Source of the DNA: Streptomyces sp. NBC_01445
GTDB taxonomy: Bacteria > Actinomycetota > Actinomycetes > Streptomycetales > Streptomycetaceae
NCBI RefSeq assembly: GCF_035918235.1
Contig: NZ_CP109485.1
Span: 2,294,001 to 2,358,000 of the forward strand
Length of the DNA: 64,000 nt
Direction: 5' to 3'
Both the position numbers and the translations under genes were made by a program. Below, in pieces: positions 1-8,834 of this stretch. The notes under the pieces were generated by a model. That model was given only the letters and a program-made list of their open reading frames with translations, was not told where the DNA came from and made no database searches. The first letter of the stretch is position 1. Every line of letters starts with the position of its first letter.

Positions 1-2068
1 TCAGGTCGACCGGGCACAGGTCACTGACCAGCAAATCGAAGTCGACGTCCAGCGACTGCTCGGCCACCTGACTGGCGACCACGATGTGCCGGTCCGGCCG
101 CCGCGTCGCCTTGGCCGGCGGCCCGAAGCGGCGCAGCAGGTCGGCGTCCTTGGCAGCCCGGTCGACGTCGATGAAGCAGGAGTGCGCCACACTCACCTGC
201 GCATCCCCGAACCGCTCACGCAGTGCCGCTGCCGTGTCCAGGACACGGCGCACGGTGTTGCGCACGACGAGAGCGCAGCCGCCGCGCGCGAGTTCACTCT
301 CCAGCCGGCCGGCAAGAACATCCAGATCATCATCGATCCGCTCCACCTGCACGTCCACGCCACGACCCGACGCGACAGGACGACACAACACCGGCAACCC
401 GCCCGGCGCGACCGCCGTCACCAAGGGATACTCACCGGCCTCGGCAACAGCGCCGAAATCGGCAGCCTGCTGCCCTGCGGCCGTACCCGCATACGCCGCG
501 ACCAGCTCGCGGCGCCGACCGGCCGGCAAGGTCGCCGACAGCACCACCACCGGCACCCGATAGGCACCCAGCCAGGACAGCACCCGGTCCAGGTAGACGC
601 TCATGTACGTGTCGTAGGCGTGCGCCTCGTCGATCACAACGACCTTGCCCGCCAGCGCGAGATGACGCAGCGCCAAGTGACGGCTCTTGAGTCCCGCGAA
701 TAACAGCTGATCGACCGTGCCCGCAACGAAAGAGGACAGCATGGCCTTCTTCCGACCCCGCAGCCAGGCATGCGCCACCAGCTCCGGACTCGCCCAACGC
801 CTGGAATGAGAAGGCCGCCACAGTTCCGCTTCGGCCGTCTCGTCCAAGTCGACAGCCTCAACCCTGTGGCTGTGCCGCATCAACTGTGCGAAGTCTCCGT
901 TCAAAGCCGCCTTGGAGTGGGCCAGAAGCACCGAGTACCGCGCTCCTTCAGGCGCGGGCAGACGCTCCAGCCAGTCCAACAGCCTGGGAAACATGGCGTT
1001 TCCGGTGGCCATAGTCGGCAGCGCGAAGAACACGCCGCCCGCACCGGACCGCGCAGCGAAAACCTCCGCGGCCGCGAGCGCAGCCTCCGTCTTGCCCTCC
1101 CCCATCGGCGCCTCAATCACCAACAAGCCCGGCTCGCTCATCGTCCGCGCGACCTCAACAGCCCTCTCCTGAACCGGCCGAACCCCGGCACCAGGCGGCA
1201 GAGCGAAGCGGGATCCGAACAGCTCCTGAACATCCCCAGTGGGCATCTGGGCTTGCCAGCCGCCGGGCAGATCCAACCCTCTCCACGCCGCGGCAATGCG
1301 TTCCTCACCGGAGCGAGGAACATCCTCGGGAAAATACGGGAACAGGTCAGGATTGCTCGCTATCCAATCGCTCACGATCACCAACGCCGTGAGCAGAACC
1401 TGCGCCGGCTGTGGAAGCTTCACCGACCGCCACGCGCCCAGGCGTTCACCTGCACCGAACTCGTCCGCGCACGCCTCGAGCAGCTCCTCCTGCACCCGCC
1501 GCCACAGCGCAGAACTCGCGCCCGGGCTTCGCAGCAACTCGGGCCGGGCATCCAGTGCAGTGATCTGGCCGTGCTCCGGCGGCACCCCGTGATGGCCCCC
1601 CACCACCACCGTGAACTGCCCCGACTGCCTGCGGGTCCAGCCGTGGCGCTCCTCGAGCCACTCCCCCAGCAGCACCTGCCCGGCCAACCCGTGCGGGGCC
1701 AGCTTCCGGTCCGCGCCCATGGCCGCCCCCGACCGCATCTGCAGCCCACGGCCCCGCATCACGTCGGCCAGCGAATCGACCTGGCAGGCGAAAGCCGGCG
1801 TCGCCTTCCCGATGTCGTGAATCCCTGCCAGCCACACAGCAAGCCGTCGGGCATCCGCCTCGCCCCCGGGCAGGACACCCGCGATCAACCGCCGCACGGA
1901 AGACGACAGCCACTCATCCCACAACCGCCCCGCCACAGCGGCACTGTCCTCCATGTGCCGCCACAAAGGGAGCCACCCCTCTGCATCCCGGTCGTGCTTC
2001 GCCCACACACTGAGCACCGGGCCACCCAGTCTCGCCCGCAACCCGGCACGAACCCCCACACCAGTCAT
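1..2068 (-). CDS. cas3: CRISPR-associated nuclease-helicase Cas3, type I-E (3' end beyond window)
   Basis: Effector that unwinds and degrades DNA marked by Cascade. One uninterrupted minus-strand frame of 689 codons runs from ATG at 2068 to the left edge, where it is still open. An N-terminal HD nuclease domain shows His25-Asp26 and the HDIGK motif near residues 84-88. The SF2 helicase follows: Walker A APMGEGKT near 320, DEAH then AYDTYMS near 480, SATLP near 505, and motif VI QVAEQSLDVDFD near 675. About 690 residues of a usual 850-950 are visible, so the missing part is the C-terminal domain. It is divergent from the adjacent array leader. Cascade and cas1/cas2 are not in the window and presumably lie to the left. 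The start is the first good ATG; an in-frame GTG about 45 nt further upstream is possible. Confidence 0.95.
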   Translation of the reverse strand, partial: MTGVGVRAGLRARLGGPVLSVWAKHDRDAEGWLPLWRHMEDSAAVAGRLWDEWLSSSVRRLIAGVLPGGEADARRLAVWLAGIHDIGKATPAFACQVDSLADVMRGRGLQMRSGAAMGADRKLAPHGLAGQVLLGEWLEERHGWTRRQSGQFTVVVGGHHGVPPEHGQITALDARPELLRSPGASSALWRRVQEELLEACADEFGAGERLGAWRSVKLPQPAQVLLTALVIVSDWIASNPDLFPYFPEDVPRSGEERIAAAWRGLDLPGGWQAQMPTGDVQELFGSRFALPPGAGVRPVQERAVEVARTMSEPGLLVIEAPMGEGKTEAALAAAEVFAARSGAGGVFFALPTMATGNAMFPRLLDWLERLPAPEGARYSVLLAHSKAALNGDFAQLMRHSHRVEAVDLDETAEAELWRPSHSRRWASPELVAHAWLRGRKKAMLSSFVAGTVDQLLFAGLKSRHLALRHLALAGKVVVIDEAHAYDTYMSVYLDRVLSWLGAYRVPVVVLSATLPAGRRRELVAAYAGTAAGQQAADFGAVAEAGEYPLVTAVAPGGLPVLCRPVASGRGVDVQVERIDDDLDVLAGRLESELARGGCALVVRNTVRRVLDTAAALRERFGDAQVSVAHSCFIDVDRAAKDADLLRRFGPPAKATRRPDRHIVVASQVAEQSLDVDFDLLVSDLCPVDL

Positions 2069-2132
2069 GCCAGATGAATATCCCCAACAGCCCCACGATG
2101 TAGGCAGATTCACAAAAATAAGCCGGAAACGT

Positions 2133-2296
2133 CCCCCGAACCGAACCTGCCTCACTCACAACCGGCAACACGTAAAGTCACTCCCCCACCCACAAACAGC
2201 CAGACAAAGGAATGGGAGGCAATTTCCTGTATGTCAGGGTCATCAAAAGTTGCCGGAAACAAGCCTACCCACGCTCAATAACGCAGGTCAGAAAGA
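2133..2296 (+). promoter_or_regulatory. CRISPR leader 1
   Basis: The 164 bp abutting the first repeat of array 1 are nearly identical to 7319-7482, which abuts array 2; I count about five mismatches and no gap. Its position between divergent cas3 and the array, and the fact that the degenerate repeat of array 1 is at the far end, make this the leader (promoter and integration signal) side. It is locally A-rich, with stretches such as CCCACAAACAGCCAGAC and GGAATGGGAGGCAAT, unlike the neighbouring coding DNA. Confidence 0.85.
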
Positions 2297-2934
2297 GTGC
2301 TCCCCGCACCCGCGGGGATGGCCCCCATCCCCCTCATTGGCTCTCCCTCCTGTGCGAGTGCTCCCCGCACCCGCGGGGATGGCCCCGATGCCGGGGCAGT
2401 CTTCCGAGAAAGAACGTTGTGCTCCCCGCACCCGCGGGGATGGCCCCGAGGGCCGACCGGTTGAACTTCACCTTCTGGCGTGCTCCCCGCACCCGCGGGG
2501 ATGGCCCCTGGCCGGAACCGACACCGTGCTCCGTGTCGTGTGCTCCCCGCACCCGCGGGGATGGCCCCGTCACGATCTGCGGTCCGACCGAGACCCGTGA
2601 GTGCTCCCCGCACCCGCGGGGATGGCCCCGCGAGCGCCACGTTCAAGCTGAAGCTGACGCTGTGCTCCCCGCACCCGCGGGGATGGCCCTCGCGCGCCGC
2701 GTCGCAGGCCCGTTGACCTTTCGTGCTCCCCGCACCCGCGGGGATGGCCCCGCCGGCTCGGAACTGGTCCTGCGCCCCCGGTTGTGCTCCCCGCACCCGC
2801 GGGGATGGCCCCGTGCAGACCCCCGGAGGCCGTTTCGTCCCAGAGTGCTCCCCGCACCCGCGGGGATGGCCCCCGCCCTCAGTCGGGCCCGAGCCGAGTT
2901 CGGCGGTGCTCCCCGCACCCGCGGGGATGGTCCC
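2297..2934 (+). CRISPR. CRISPR array 1, type I-E, 11 repeats / 10 spacers
   Basis: Eleven 29-nt repeats start at 2297, 2358, 2419, 2480, 2540, 2601, 2662, 2723, 2784, 2845 and 2906. Spacers are 32 nt, except one of 31 nt after the fourth repeat. The repeat begins GTGCTCCCCGCACCCGCGGG and contains the CCCCGC/GCGGGG hairpin arms typical of I-E. The first ten repeats end in GGCCC plus C (T in the seventh), whereas the last ends in GGTCCC like array 2. Transcription should be left to right from the leader. Confidence 0.98.
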
Positions 2935-3015
2935 GCGTGCTTGACTGATTGCGTGGCTGAGAGGGCTACGTCTGTCTCCCGCGATTGGGTCCGCACTTGC
3001 CTGGTGACCCCGGCC
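2935..3015 (+). repeat. CRISPR trailer flank copy 1 (similar to 9325-9395)
   Basis: The DNA just after the last repeat of array 1 aligns by eye with the DNA after the last repeat of array 3. Both start GCGT.C.TGA, share GCGTGG, then AGAGGGCT, and end in GCAC.TGCCTGGTGACCC. Identity is clearly lower than for the leaders. It suggests both arrays descend from one locus, copied together with its downstream flank. Confidence 0.65.
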
Positions 3016-3128
3016 GGGTACGAGAGCGCGCCGATTCTGGGCAGGGATAACGGAGTTCACGTCCTACGCCACTGGCTGCTCCTTCAGGTTAGGCGCCAGG
3101 CGGTGGTCCCATGGGAGTGGCCCGCTGA

Positions 3129-4475
3129 TCAGGCTGCCTTGGCAGCGGCGACCTCGCGCGCACGTCCGGCGAGTTCGCGCACGGGCCGCGCTGTCGCGTG
3201 CTGCCTCAGCTGGCTGCGCATCGTGGTGAAGTGGTCGTCGCCCCGGGCGGACGACACGTGCTCGTAGTCGTCCAGGAACCTGCCCCACGACGCACAGGCA
3301 GCATCCAGATGCCCGTACGCAAGCTGGCGCTGCGCCAGCACGGCATACGAGTGCACGCGGCCCTGCCGCTCCTGCGCGGGCTGCAGCCGGATCGACTGCT
3401 GTAGCGCTTTGATGGAGCCCGGCAGGTCCCGCTCCTCAACCAGTACGTGGGAGACGTGGAACAGGTACGCGGTCTTGTCATAGCCGCCGATCGCGTCGCG
3501 CCGGTTGTCCGCTTTCGACAGGGCTGTCTCGGCCTCGCGGAGCCGCGTGTGCGCCTGGTGGCGGTCGCCGACCATCGATGCGGCATGGGCCTGCTGTCCG
3601 CGCAGGAACGCCACCAGTCGTGGCCCTGCCGACGGTGCCGCCTCCGCGGCTGCATCGGCCAGTTCCAGGCTCTTGGCCCCGTAGCTGAGGTTCGAGGCTT
3701 GCAGCGACATCCCGCGCAGCGTGCGGCAGTACGTCACGTGGTCCTCGGCGTCCTGCGCCAGTTCGAGCGCCTTGACGTAGTAGCGCTGGCCCATCCCGTG
3801 GGCCTTTTCATACATGGCCATCCACCCGGTCAGATACGTCAGGTCGGACGCCGCCGCGAGCATGTCCTTGCGGACCCGTTCCGTGGATTGGGCCCTGAGC
3901 CACGGCCCCACGGTGTTCACCAGGAATGCGCTGGCCATCGGCATCGCGTGCCCGGCGCCGAGCTCGTCGAGGATGTCGGCGATCCGGTCCGTCATCGTGC
4001 GCACCGACTGCACCTGCGACGCACCGATACGGGTTGTCGCCTTGCCGGGCGACACTGCGTCGGCGTGGGCGGGCGGAGTGAACGCGGGGACGGCGAGCGC
4101 GGCTGAGAAGACAGTGGCGGCCAGCACGCCGCGGCGGGATGGATCCATCGTGGCCCTTCCGAGGTCGATCAACTCCTCGACAGTGTCAAGCCCCTGGGCG
4201 GTGACGATCGACGGAGCGGGTGTCAGGCCGGCCTCGGCATGGGTGACCGGCCGAGCGAGCCGCGCGGAGAGCGCCTCGACGATCAGAGCCCTGACCTCGG
4301 GCTTCGGTGGCGTCCCGGCGATCCAGTGGGCCACGGCTGTGCGGTCGTACGTCAGTTCCAGACCCGCCTGCGGGCCGAGGCGGTTCACCTGCTGCGCCAG
4401 CTGCGTCCGCGTCCATTTCGCCTGGTCAAGCAGTTCGGCGAGGGCGGTGTTGGGTGTGCGGTTCCGAGCGGCCAT
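3129..4475 (-). CDS. XRE-family transcriptional regulator with TPR-like C-terminus
   Basis: A 448-residue DNA-binding regulator. Residues 1-75 form a helix-turn-helix (ALAELLDQAKWTRTQLAQQV ... YDRTAVAHWIAG) as in large Streptomyces XRE regulators. An Ala-rich segment near 120-140 (GVLAATVFSAALAVPAF) follows, then about 300 residues of TPR-like helices (RYYVKALELAQDAEDHVTY, SIKALQQSIRLQPAQERQG). The start is ATG 4475, preceded by GGAG and GAGG; an in-frame ATG at 4496 lacks a ribosome site. It is divergent from the graspetide genes, about 140 bp away, so it is the obvious candidate for their regulator (inference). Confidence 0.88.
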   Translation of the reverse strand: MAARNRTPNTALAELLDQAKWTRTQLAQQVNRLGPQAGLELTYDRTAVAHWIAGTPPKPEVRALIVEALSARLARPVTHAEAGLTPAPSIVTAQGLDTVEELIDLGRATMDPSRRGVLAATVFSAALAVPAFTPPAHADAVSPGKATTRIGASQVQSVRTMTDRIADILDELGAGHAMPMASAFLVNTVGPWLRAQSTERVRKDMLAAASDLTYLTGWMAMYEKAHGMGQRYYVKALELAQDAEDHVTYCRTLRGMSLQASNLSYGAKSLELADAAAEAAPSAGPRLVAFLRGQQAHAASMVGDRHQAHTRLREAETALSKADNRRDAIGGYDKTAYLFHVSHVLVEERDLPGSIKALQQSIRLQPAQERQGRVHSYAVLAQRQLAYGHLDAACASWGRFLDDYEHVSSARGDDHFTTMRSQLRQHATARPVRELAGRAREVAAAKAA

Positions 4476-4612
4476 GTCCTCAACTCCCGACAGCATCCAT
4501 GGCGTTCACGGTGTTCACGGTCCCACCGGTCTTCCACAGTACCGGCGGAGTGTGACCGAGCGGTTAGCTCTTCACCAGACACCGAACGATCTCGGCCTCC
4601 GGGGGAGTCACT

Positions 4613-5002
4613 ATGAGCACTGCGAGCAAGACCCGCACCGACGCCCCCGACGGCCTCGACACCGGCGCGATCCGCGCCGCGGTCGCCACGGCCTTGGCTC
4701 CTGGTGTCGCTATGCCCAGCCGGGTGTCGATCGACGCCGGATGCCGCAGCCTCCTGCAGCACCTGGAAGACCTCATGGGCGAGGACTACGACGTCGGCCG
4801 CCGACCGGAGGCGCGCGCCCTATACACGGCCGCGTCCGATGTCCTGGACAAGGCCCACCGGCCCACCGCCGAGTCCAGCCAGTTCTCGGCGTGGCAGTAC
4901 ACGAGGAATCTGGCCGCGCTCGTCGGCGCGTTCCTCGACCTCTACACCGCTCAGCAAGCGGCGCAGCACGTGCGCCCGACTCACTCTGGAGGACAGCGAT
5001 GA
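4613..5002 (+). CDS. small helical protein, DUF6415-like, first gene of the graspetide operon
   Basis: A 129-residue soluble protein preceded by a GGGGGAG ribosome site. Conserved-looking features are RSLLQHLEDLMGEDYDVGRR near residue 44 and a C-terminal helical part (QYTRNLAALVGAFLDLYTA). The layout resembles short Streptomyces proteins filed as DUF6415 natural-product-associated proteins; this assignment is from memory and is tentative. Its stop overlaps the precursor start by 4 bp (ATGA), so it is translated with the RiPP genes. Catalytic residues are not evident; a leader-binding or regulatory role would be a guess. Confidence 0.75.
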   Translation: MSTASKTRTDAPDGLDTGAIRAAVATALAPGVAMPSRVSIDAGCRSLLQHLEDLMGEDYDVGRRPEARALYTAASDVLDKAHRPTAESSQFSAWQYTRNLAALVGAFLDLYTAQQAAQHVRPTHSGGQR

Positions 5003-5220
5003 CGAACGCCCTGATCCCCTTCGCCGCGAAGGCTGCGGCGCCGCCCTGCCTGGTGACCACGTCGATTGCGGGCGTGGCCTGGAACGAGAAGCGTCAGCTC
5101 AACGAGCACGCGGACGGGACCCCTTGGTACACCGGTCAGATGGCCGCGTCGACCACGGACACGAACCTCGACGGCCAGGGCGACGACGTCCAGGACCCGT
5201 ACTACGCACCTGCGTCATGA
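4999..5220 (+). CDS. tgmA: graspetide (omega-ester/amide RiPP) precursor peptide
   Basis: A 73-residue precursor of the ATP-grasp-modified RiPP class. The leader carries PFAAKAAAPP near residues 7-16, matching the PF-x-x-[KR] signature of putative ATP-grasp target peptides, then VAWNEKRQLNEHADGTPW. The C-terminal core is rich in Thr/Ser donors and Asp acceptors: STTDTNLDGQGDDVQD, then PYYAPAS. The start ATG follows a GGAGG site, and both gene ends overlap neighbours by 4 bp. Family knowledge predicts side-chain ester or amide macrocycles formed by the adjacent ligase. A downstream PIMT suggests aspartimide formation at an Asp such as the one in the LDG sequence (inference). Confidence 0.88.
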   Translation: MTNALIPFAAKAAAPPCLVTTSIAGVAWNEKRQLNEHADGTPWYTGQMAASTTDTNLDGQGDDVQDPYYAPAS

Positions 5221-6197
5221 CCGGCGCCGCCCGCCCTGTGCTCGTCGTCGCCGAGCACCTTGACGCGGCTGCCGACATGGTCGTCGACCAGCTCAACCAG
5301 CGGCAGATTCCCGTGGTCCGCCTCGATGCCGCCGACTTCCCCCAGCAGCTCACCCTGACGGCCACGCACGAGGCGGCCGGTGCGGGCTGGAGCGGGATGC
5401 TGGACGACGGGCGCAGGACGGTGCGGCTCGAGGATGTCCGGGCCGTCTACTGGCGGCGGCCCGGACGTTCTGCGATCGATGCCGCTGTGCCCGAGCCCTA
5501 TCGCACGTGGGCGAGGAACCAGGCCGATGCGGCGATGCTGAACCTTCTCGCGGCGCTGCCGGGAGTGCGCTGGATCAACGATCCGCACCGTGACCGGCTC
5601 GCCGCGCACAAGCCGCAACAGCTGCTCGCCGCGACCCGCTGCGGCCTGAGGGTGCCGCGCAGCCTCATCACCAACGACCCCGTTGCCGCAGCCGCGTTCG
5701 CCAAGCAGATCGACGGCCCGCTGATCTGCAAACCGCTCCTCGGCGGCCGCCTCGACGTGGGCGAGGAACGTCAGCTGATGGTCGCCACGCATCAGGTCGA
5801 CCCCGCCGACTTCGACGACACGATCCGCACGACCGCGCACTACTTCCAGGAACGCATCACCAAGGCCTTCGAGGTGCGCCTGGTCGCCGTCGACGACCGT
5901 GTTTTCGGCGGCACTCTGCATGCCTCGTCCGAACAGGCAGCCATCGACTGGCGCACCGACTACGAGCACCTCGACTACAACACGATCGATGTTCCCGACG
6001 ACATCGCCACGGCGGTGCGCCGCTTCCTCGCCTACTTCGGCATCAGCTTCGGATCCTTCGACTTCGCGGTCACTCCGGAGGGACAGTGGGTGTTCTTCGA
6101 GAACAACCCCGCCGGTACCTGGGCCTGGGTCGAGAACCGCACCGGCTTGCCGATCGCCGCCGCGCACGCCGACTATCTTCAAGGAGCCATCTCATGA
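5217..6197 (+). CDS. tgmB: ATP-grasp peptide ligase of the graspetide cluster
   Basis: A 326-residue ATP-grasp ligase of the MvdD/TgmB type that phosphorylates acidic side chains of the precursor core and joins them to Thr/Ser/Lys side chains. The N-terminal domain opens with PVLVVAEHLDAAADMVVDQL. The ATP-grasp lysine region is PLICKPLLGG near residue 172, and the metal/ATP-binding end is FDFAVTPEGQWVFFENNPAG near 285-305. Length fits the family (about 310-330). It overlaps the precursor stop by 4 bp and the next gene by 4 bp, so stoichiometry is set by coupling. Confidence 0.92.
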   Translation: MTGAARPVLVVAEHLDAAADMVVDQLNQRQIPVVRLDAADFPQQLTLTATHEAAGAGWSGMLDDGRRTVRLEDVRAVYWRRPGRSAIDAAVPEPYRTWARNQADAAMLNLLAALPGVRWINDPHRDRLAAHKPQQLLAATRCGLRVPRSLITNDPVAAAAFAKQIDGPLICKPLLGGRLDVGEERQLMVATHQVDPADFDDTIRTTAHYFQERITKAFEVRLVAVDDRVFGGTLHASSEQAAIDWRTDYEHLDYNTIDVPDDIATAVRRFLAYFGISFGSFDFAVTPEGQWVFFENNPAGTWAWVENRTGLPIAAAHADYLQGAIS

Positions 6198-7279
6198 ACT
6201 GGCCCGACACCGACACCGCGGTAGCGCTGCGCCAAAAGTACGCCGCCGATCTGGTCGCCGACCCGGACGATCCCTGGCACCGAGCGTTCGCAAGTGTCCC
6301 CCGACACGTCTTCACACCCCGCTTCTTCATGCAGCCCTCCGGCCGCTGGCAGCCAGTCAACTGGGGCGACCCCGGCTATCTAGAGACCGTGTACTCGGAT
6401 GCGGCGCTGACCACACAACTGGACGAACTCGGCATCCCGACGAGCTCGTCGAGCCAGCCGTCGCTGATGCTCGCCATGCTCGAAGCGCTCGACGTCCACC
6501 AGGGGCAGCGAGTCCTCGAACTCGGCACTGGCACCGGCTACAACCTGGCCCTGCTCGCCGCCCGCCTGGGCGACAAAAACCTCGTGAGCGTGGAGCCGGA
6601 CACACAGCTCGTCGACCTCGCGCTGCGCCGCCTCGAACAGGCCGGGTACCGCCCCGTAGTCATCGCCGGCGACGGCACCCTGGGCCACGTCCGCCGCGCC
6701 CCCTACGACCGGATCATCGCGACCGTCGGGCTCACCCATATCCCGCCCGCCCTGCTCGACCAGGCCACCCCAGGCGCAGTGCTCGTCGCGCCGCTCGGCT
6801 ACGGCCTCGTCCGTCTGGTCCTCACCGGAACCGGTCACGCCTCCGGCCGATTCCTCAAGCCCCCAGCCCGCTTTATGGCCGTGCGCGGCCCGGCCACACA
6901 CCCCGACCTGGATACTGTCCGCGGCGAGAGGCCTACCTCCACGACGATCGCGCTGGAGGATGTCCTGGACCGGCTGACGTTCGCGATGTCGATCGCCCTG
7001 CCCGGCTACACCTCCAGCTCGTGGCACGACGACAAGGGGCAGCTCGAGGCCGTCGGCCTGTGGCTACCGGACGGCTCCACCGCCGTCGCCGACGCCTCGG
7101 GCCATGTCCGCCAGAGCGGCCCGAGCCGCGTGTGGGACACCGTCGAGGACCTCGCGAAGACCCTCCCTCCGCACATCGACCGGCCGGACTTCTGCGTGAC
7201 CGTCACCCCGATTCGGCAGACCGTCACCTACGGCGAGCCCAGCGGACCGAGCTGGCATCTGCCTTCCACCGGCCAGTGA
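6194..7279 (+). CDS. protein-L-isoaspartate O-methyltransferase-like enzyme (graspetide tailoring)
   Basis: A 361-residue SAM-dependent methyltransferase. The SAM-binding motif I is RVLELGTGTGYNLALLAARL near residues 104-123, preceded by TSSSSQPSLMLAMLEAL as in PIMT proteins. At 361 residues it is longer than housekeeping Pcm (about 210) and carries a C-terminal extension from about residue 230. In characterised clusters of this layout (fuscimiditide type), the homologous enzyme methylates an Asp of the cyclised peptide to drive aspartimide formation. The same role is inferred here. The ribosome site AAGGAG lies 7 nt upstream. The gene ends about 40 bp before CRISPR leader 2. Confidence 0.9.
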   Translation: MNWPDTDTAVALRQKYAADLVADPDDPWHRAFASVPRHVFTPRFFMQPSGRWQPVNWGDPGYLETVYSDAALTTQLDELGIPTSSSSQPSLMLAMLEALDVHQGQRVLELGTGTGYNLALLAARLGDKNLVSVEPDTQLVDLALRRLEQAGYRPVVIAGDGTLGHVRRAPYDRIIATVGLTHIPPALLDQATPGAVLVAPLGYGLVRLVLTGTGHASGRFLKPPARFMAVRGPATHPDLDTVRGERPTSTTIALEDVLDRLTFAMSIALPGYTSSSWHDDKGQLEAVGLWLPDGSTAVADASGHVRQSGPSRVWDTVEDLAKTLPPHIDRPDFCVTVTPIRQTVTYGEPSGPSWHLPSTGQ

Positions 7280-7318
7280 GGCAGCGCCTGTTCGCCCTCG
7301 CTATCCTCCTGGCCGCGG

Positions 7319-7482
7319 CCCCCGCACCGAACCTGCCTCACTCACAACCGGCAACACGTAAAGTCACTCCCCCACCCACAAACAGCCAGACGAAGGAATG
7401 GGAGGCAATGTCCTGTATGTCAGGGTCAGCAAAAGTTGCCGAAAACAAGCCTACCCACGCTCAATAACGCAGGTCAGAAAGA
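7319..7482 (+). promoter_or_regulatory. CRISPR leader 2 (duplicate of leader 1)
   Basis: 164 bp almost identical to 2133-2296, ending exactly at the first repeat of array 2. The retained length and near-identity argue for a recent duplication or for selection on function. No cas gene is adjacent to this copy. Confidence 0.85.
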
Positions 7483-8731
7483 GTGCTCCCCGCACCCGCG
7501 GGGATGGTCCCGGCATTCCCGCGACCGGCCACGGCCCTCACGAGTGCTCCCCGCACCCGCGGGGATGGTCCCTTGTTCGGGTTCACGACGGAGTCCGCCG
7601 AGCTGTGCTCCCCGCACCCGCGGGGATGGTCCCGGCATGTACATGGCGGCGATCGGACACGTGAAGTGCTCCCCGCACCCGCGGGGATGGTCCCCGCACG
7701 GTCTTTAACGACGAGCCCATGGACTGGTGCTCCCCGCACCCGCGGGGATGGTCCCACGACCGTCGCCGAGGCGGCCGTCCTGTCCCTGTGCTCCCCGCAC
7801 CCGCGGGGATGGTCCCTGGTCGCTACTGGCGGGCTCCTTCTGGCCGGAGTGCTCCCCGCACCCGCGGGGATGGTCCCACCACCCCCAGCCCCCACAAGAC
7901 CGGTAGGGCGTGCTCCCCGCACCCGCGGGGATGGTCCCCGCGAGCTCGTCCGCCATAGCCGGCGTCAGGTGTGCTCCCCGCACCCGCGGGGATGGTCCCG
8001 AGGCGCTGGAGCGCCGGATGGGCGTCCGTGTGTGCTCCCCGCACCCGCGGGGATGGTCCCGCCTCACCCCCAAGACCCTCCGCACCGCCCTCGCGCTCCC
8101 CGCACCCGCGGGGATGGTCCCCGCGCACCGCCCTTGGGGGAGGTGACGCGGGGGTGCTCCCCGCACCCGCGGGGATGGTCCCGACAGCAGGCCGCGACGC
8201 ATCACCCTCGCCGAGTGCTCCCCGCACCCGCGGGGATGGTCCCGAGGGCCGCCTGAACCTGCGTGGCCTCGCGTCGTGCTCCCCGCACCCACGGGGACGG
8301 TCCCCCACGCGCAAGGAGTCGACTCCCAATGAACGTGTGCTCCCCGCACCCGCGGGGATGGTCCAACTGGCGCTGGACCGGCACTGTCAGCGCGAGCGTG
8401 CTCCCCGCACCCGCGGGGATGCTCCCTGGACGCAGGGGGATCCGCACAACCCCAACGTGTGCTCCCCGCACCCGCGGGGATGGTCCCTCCGCGTCCGCGT
8501 CCCGTACGACGGGCCGAACGTGCTCCCCGCACCCGCGGGGATGGTCCCGAGGGGCAGGGCGGCGACGTCCTCACCAACGAGTGCTCCCTGCACCCGCGGG
8601 GATGGTCCCGACGGACTGTGCCTGCGCGCGGGGGACTTCCTGTGCTCCCCGCGCCCGCGGGGATGGTCCCCCGCCTCGTCCCTCACACGGTCGACGGCGA
8701 GAGTGCTCCGCGCACCTGCGGGGATGGCCCT
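7483..8731 (+). CRISPR. CRISPR array 2, type I-E, 21 repeats / 20 spacers
   Basis: Repeats of 29 nt start every 61 bp from 7483 (7483, 7544, 7605 ... 8642, 8703); all spacers are 32 nt. The consensus differs from array 1 only near the 3' end (GGTCCC instead of GGCCCC). The first ten repeats are uniform. Variants gather in the trailing half: position 2 C at 8093, CACCCACGGGGACGG at 8276, a terminal A at 8337, ATGCTCCC at 8398, CTCCCTG at 8581, GCGCCCG at 8642, and a heavily changed last repeat at 8703. This is the expected old end of an array extended at the leader. Confidence 0.98.
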
Positions 8732-8834
8732 CTGTCGGACCTCAAGCAGGACACGACGGGCTGGTCGCCTCGGCACTGTCGAGCGACAACTCGCAGGCAC
8801 TGATCACCCGCAGAATGGAAGAAGGAACCAGTCC

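Noticed and set aside
2212..3267. Long open frames through array 1 (351 codons plus strand, 261 minus strand) encoding repeats such as APRTRGDGP or GHPRGCGEH
   Set aside because: They are translations of the CRISPR repeats and spacers; the periodicity is 61 bp and no start or ribosome site is meaningful.
3814..5220. 468-codon plus-strand frame over the XRE regulator
   Set aside because: Antisense to a well-supported regulator, out of frame with its upstream half, and ends as a shadow of the precursor frame.
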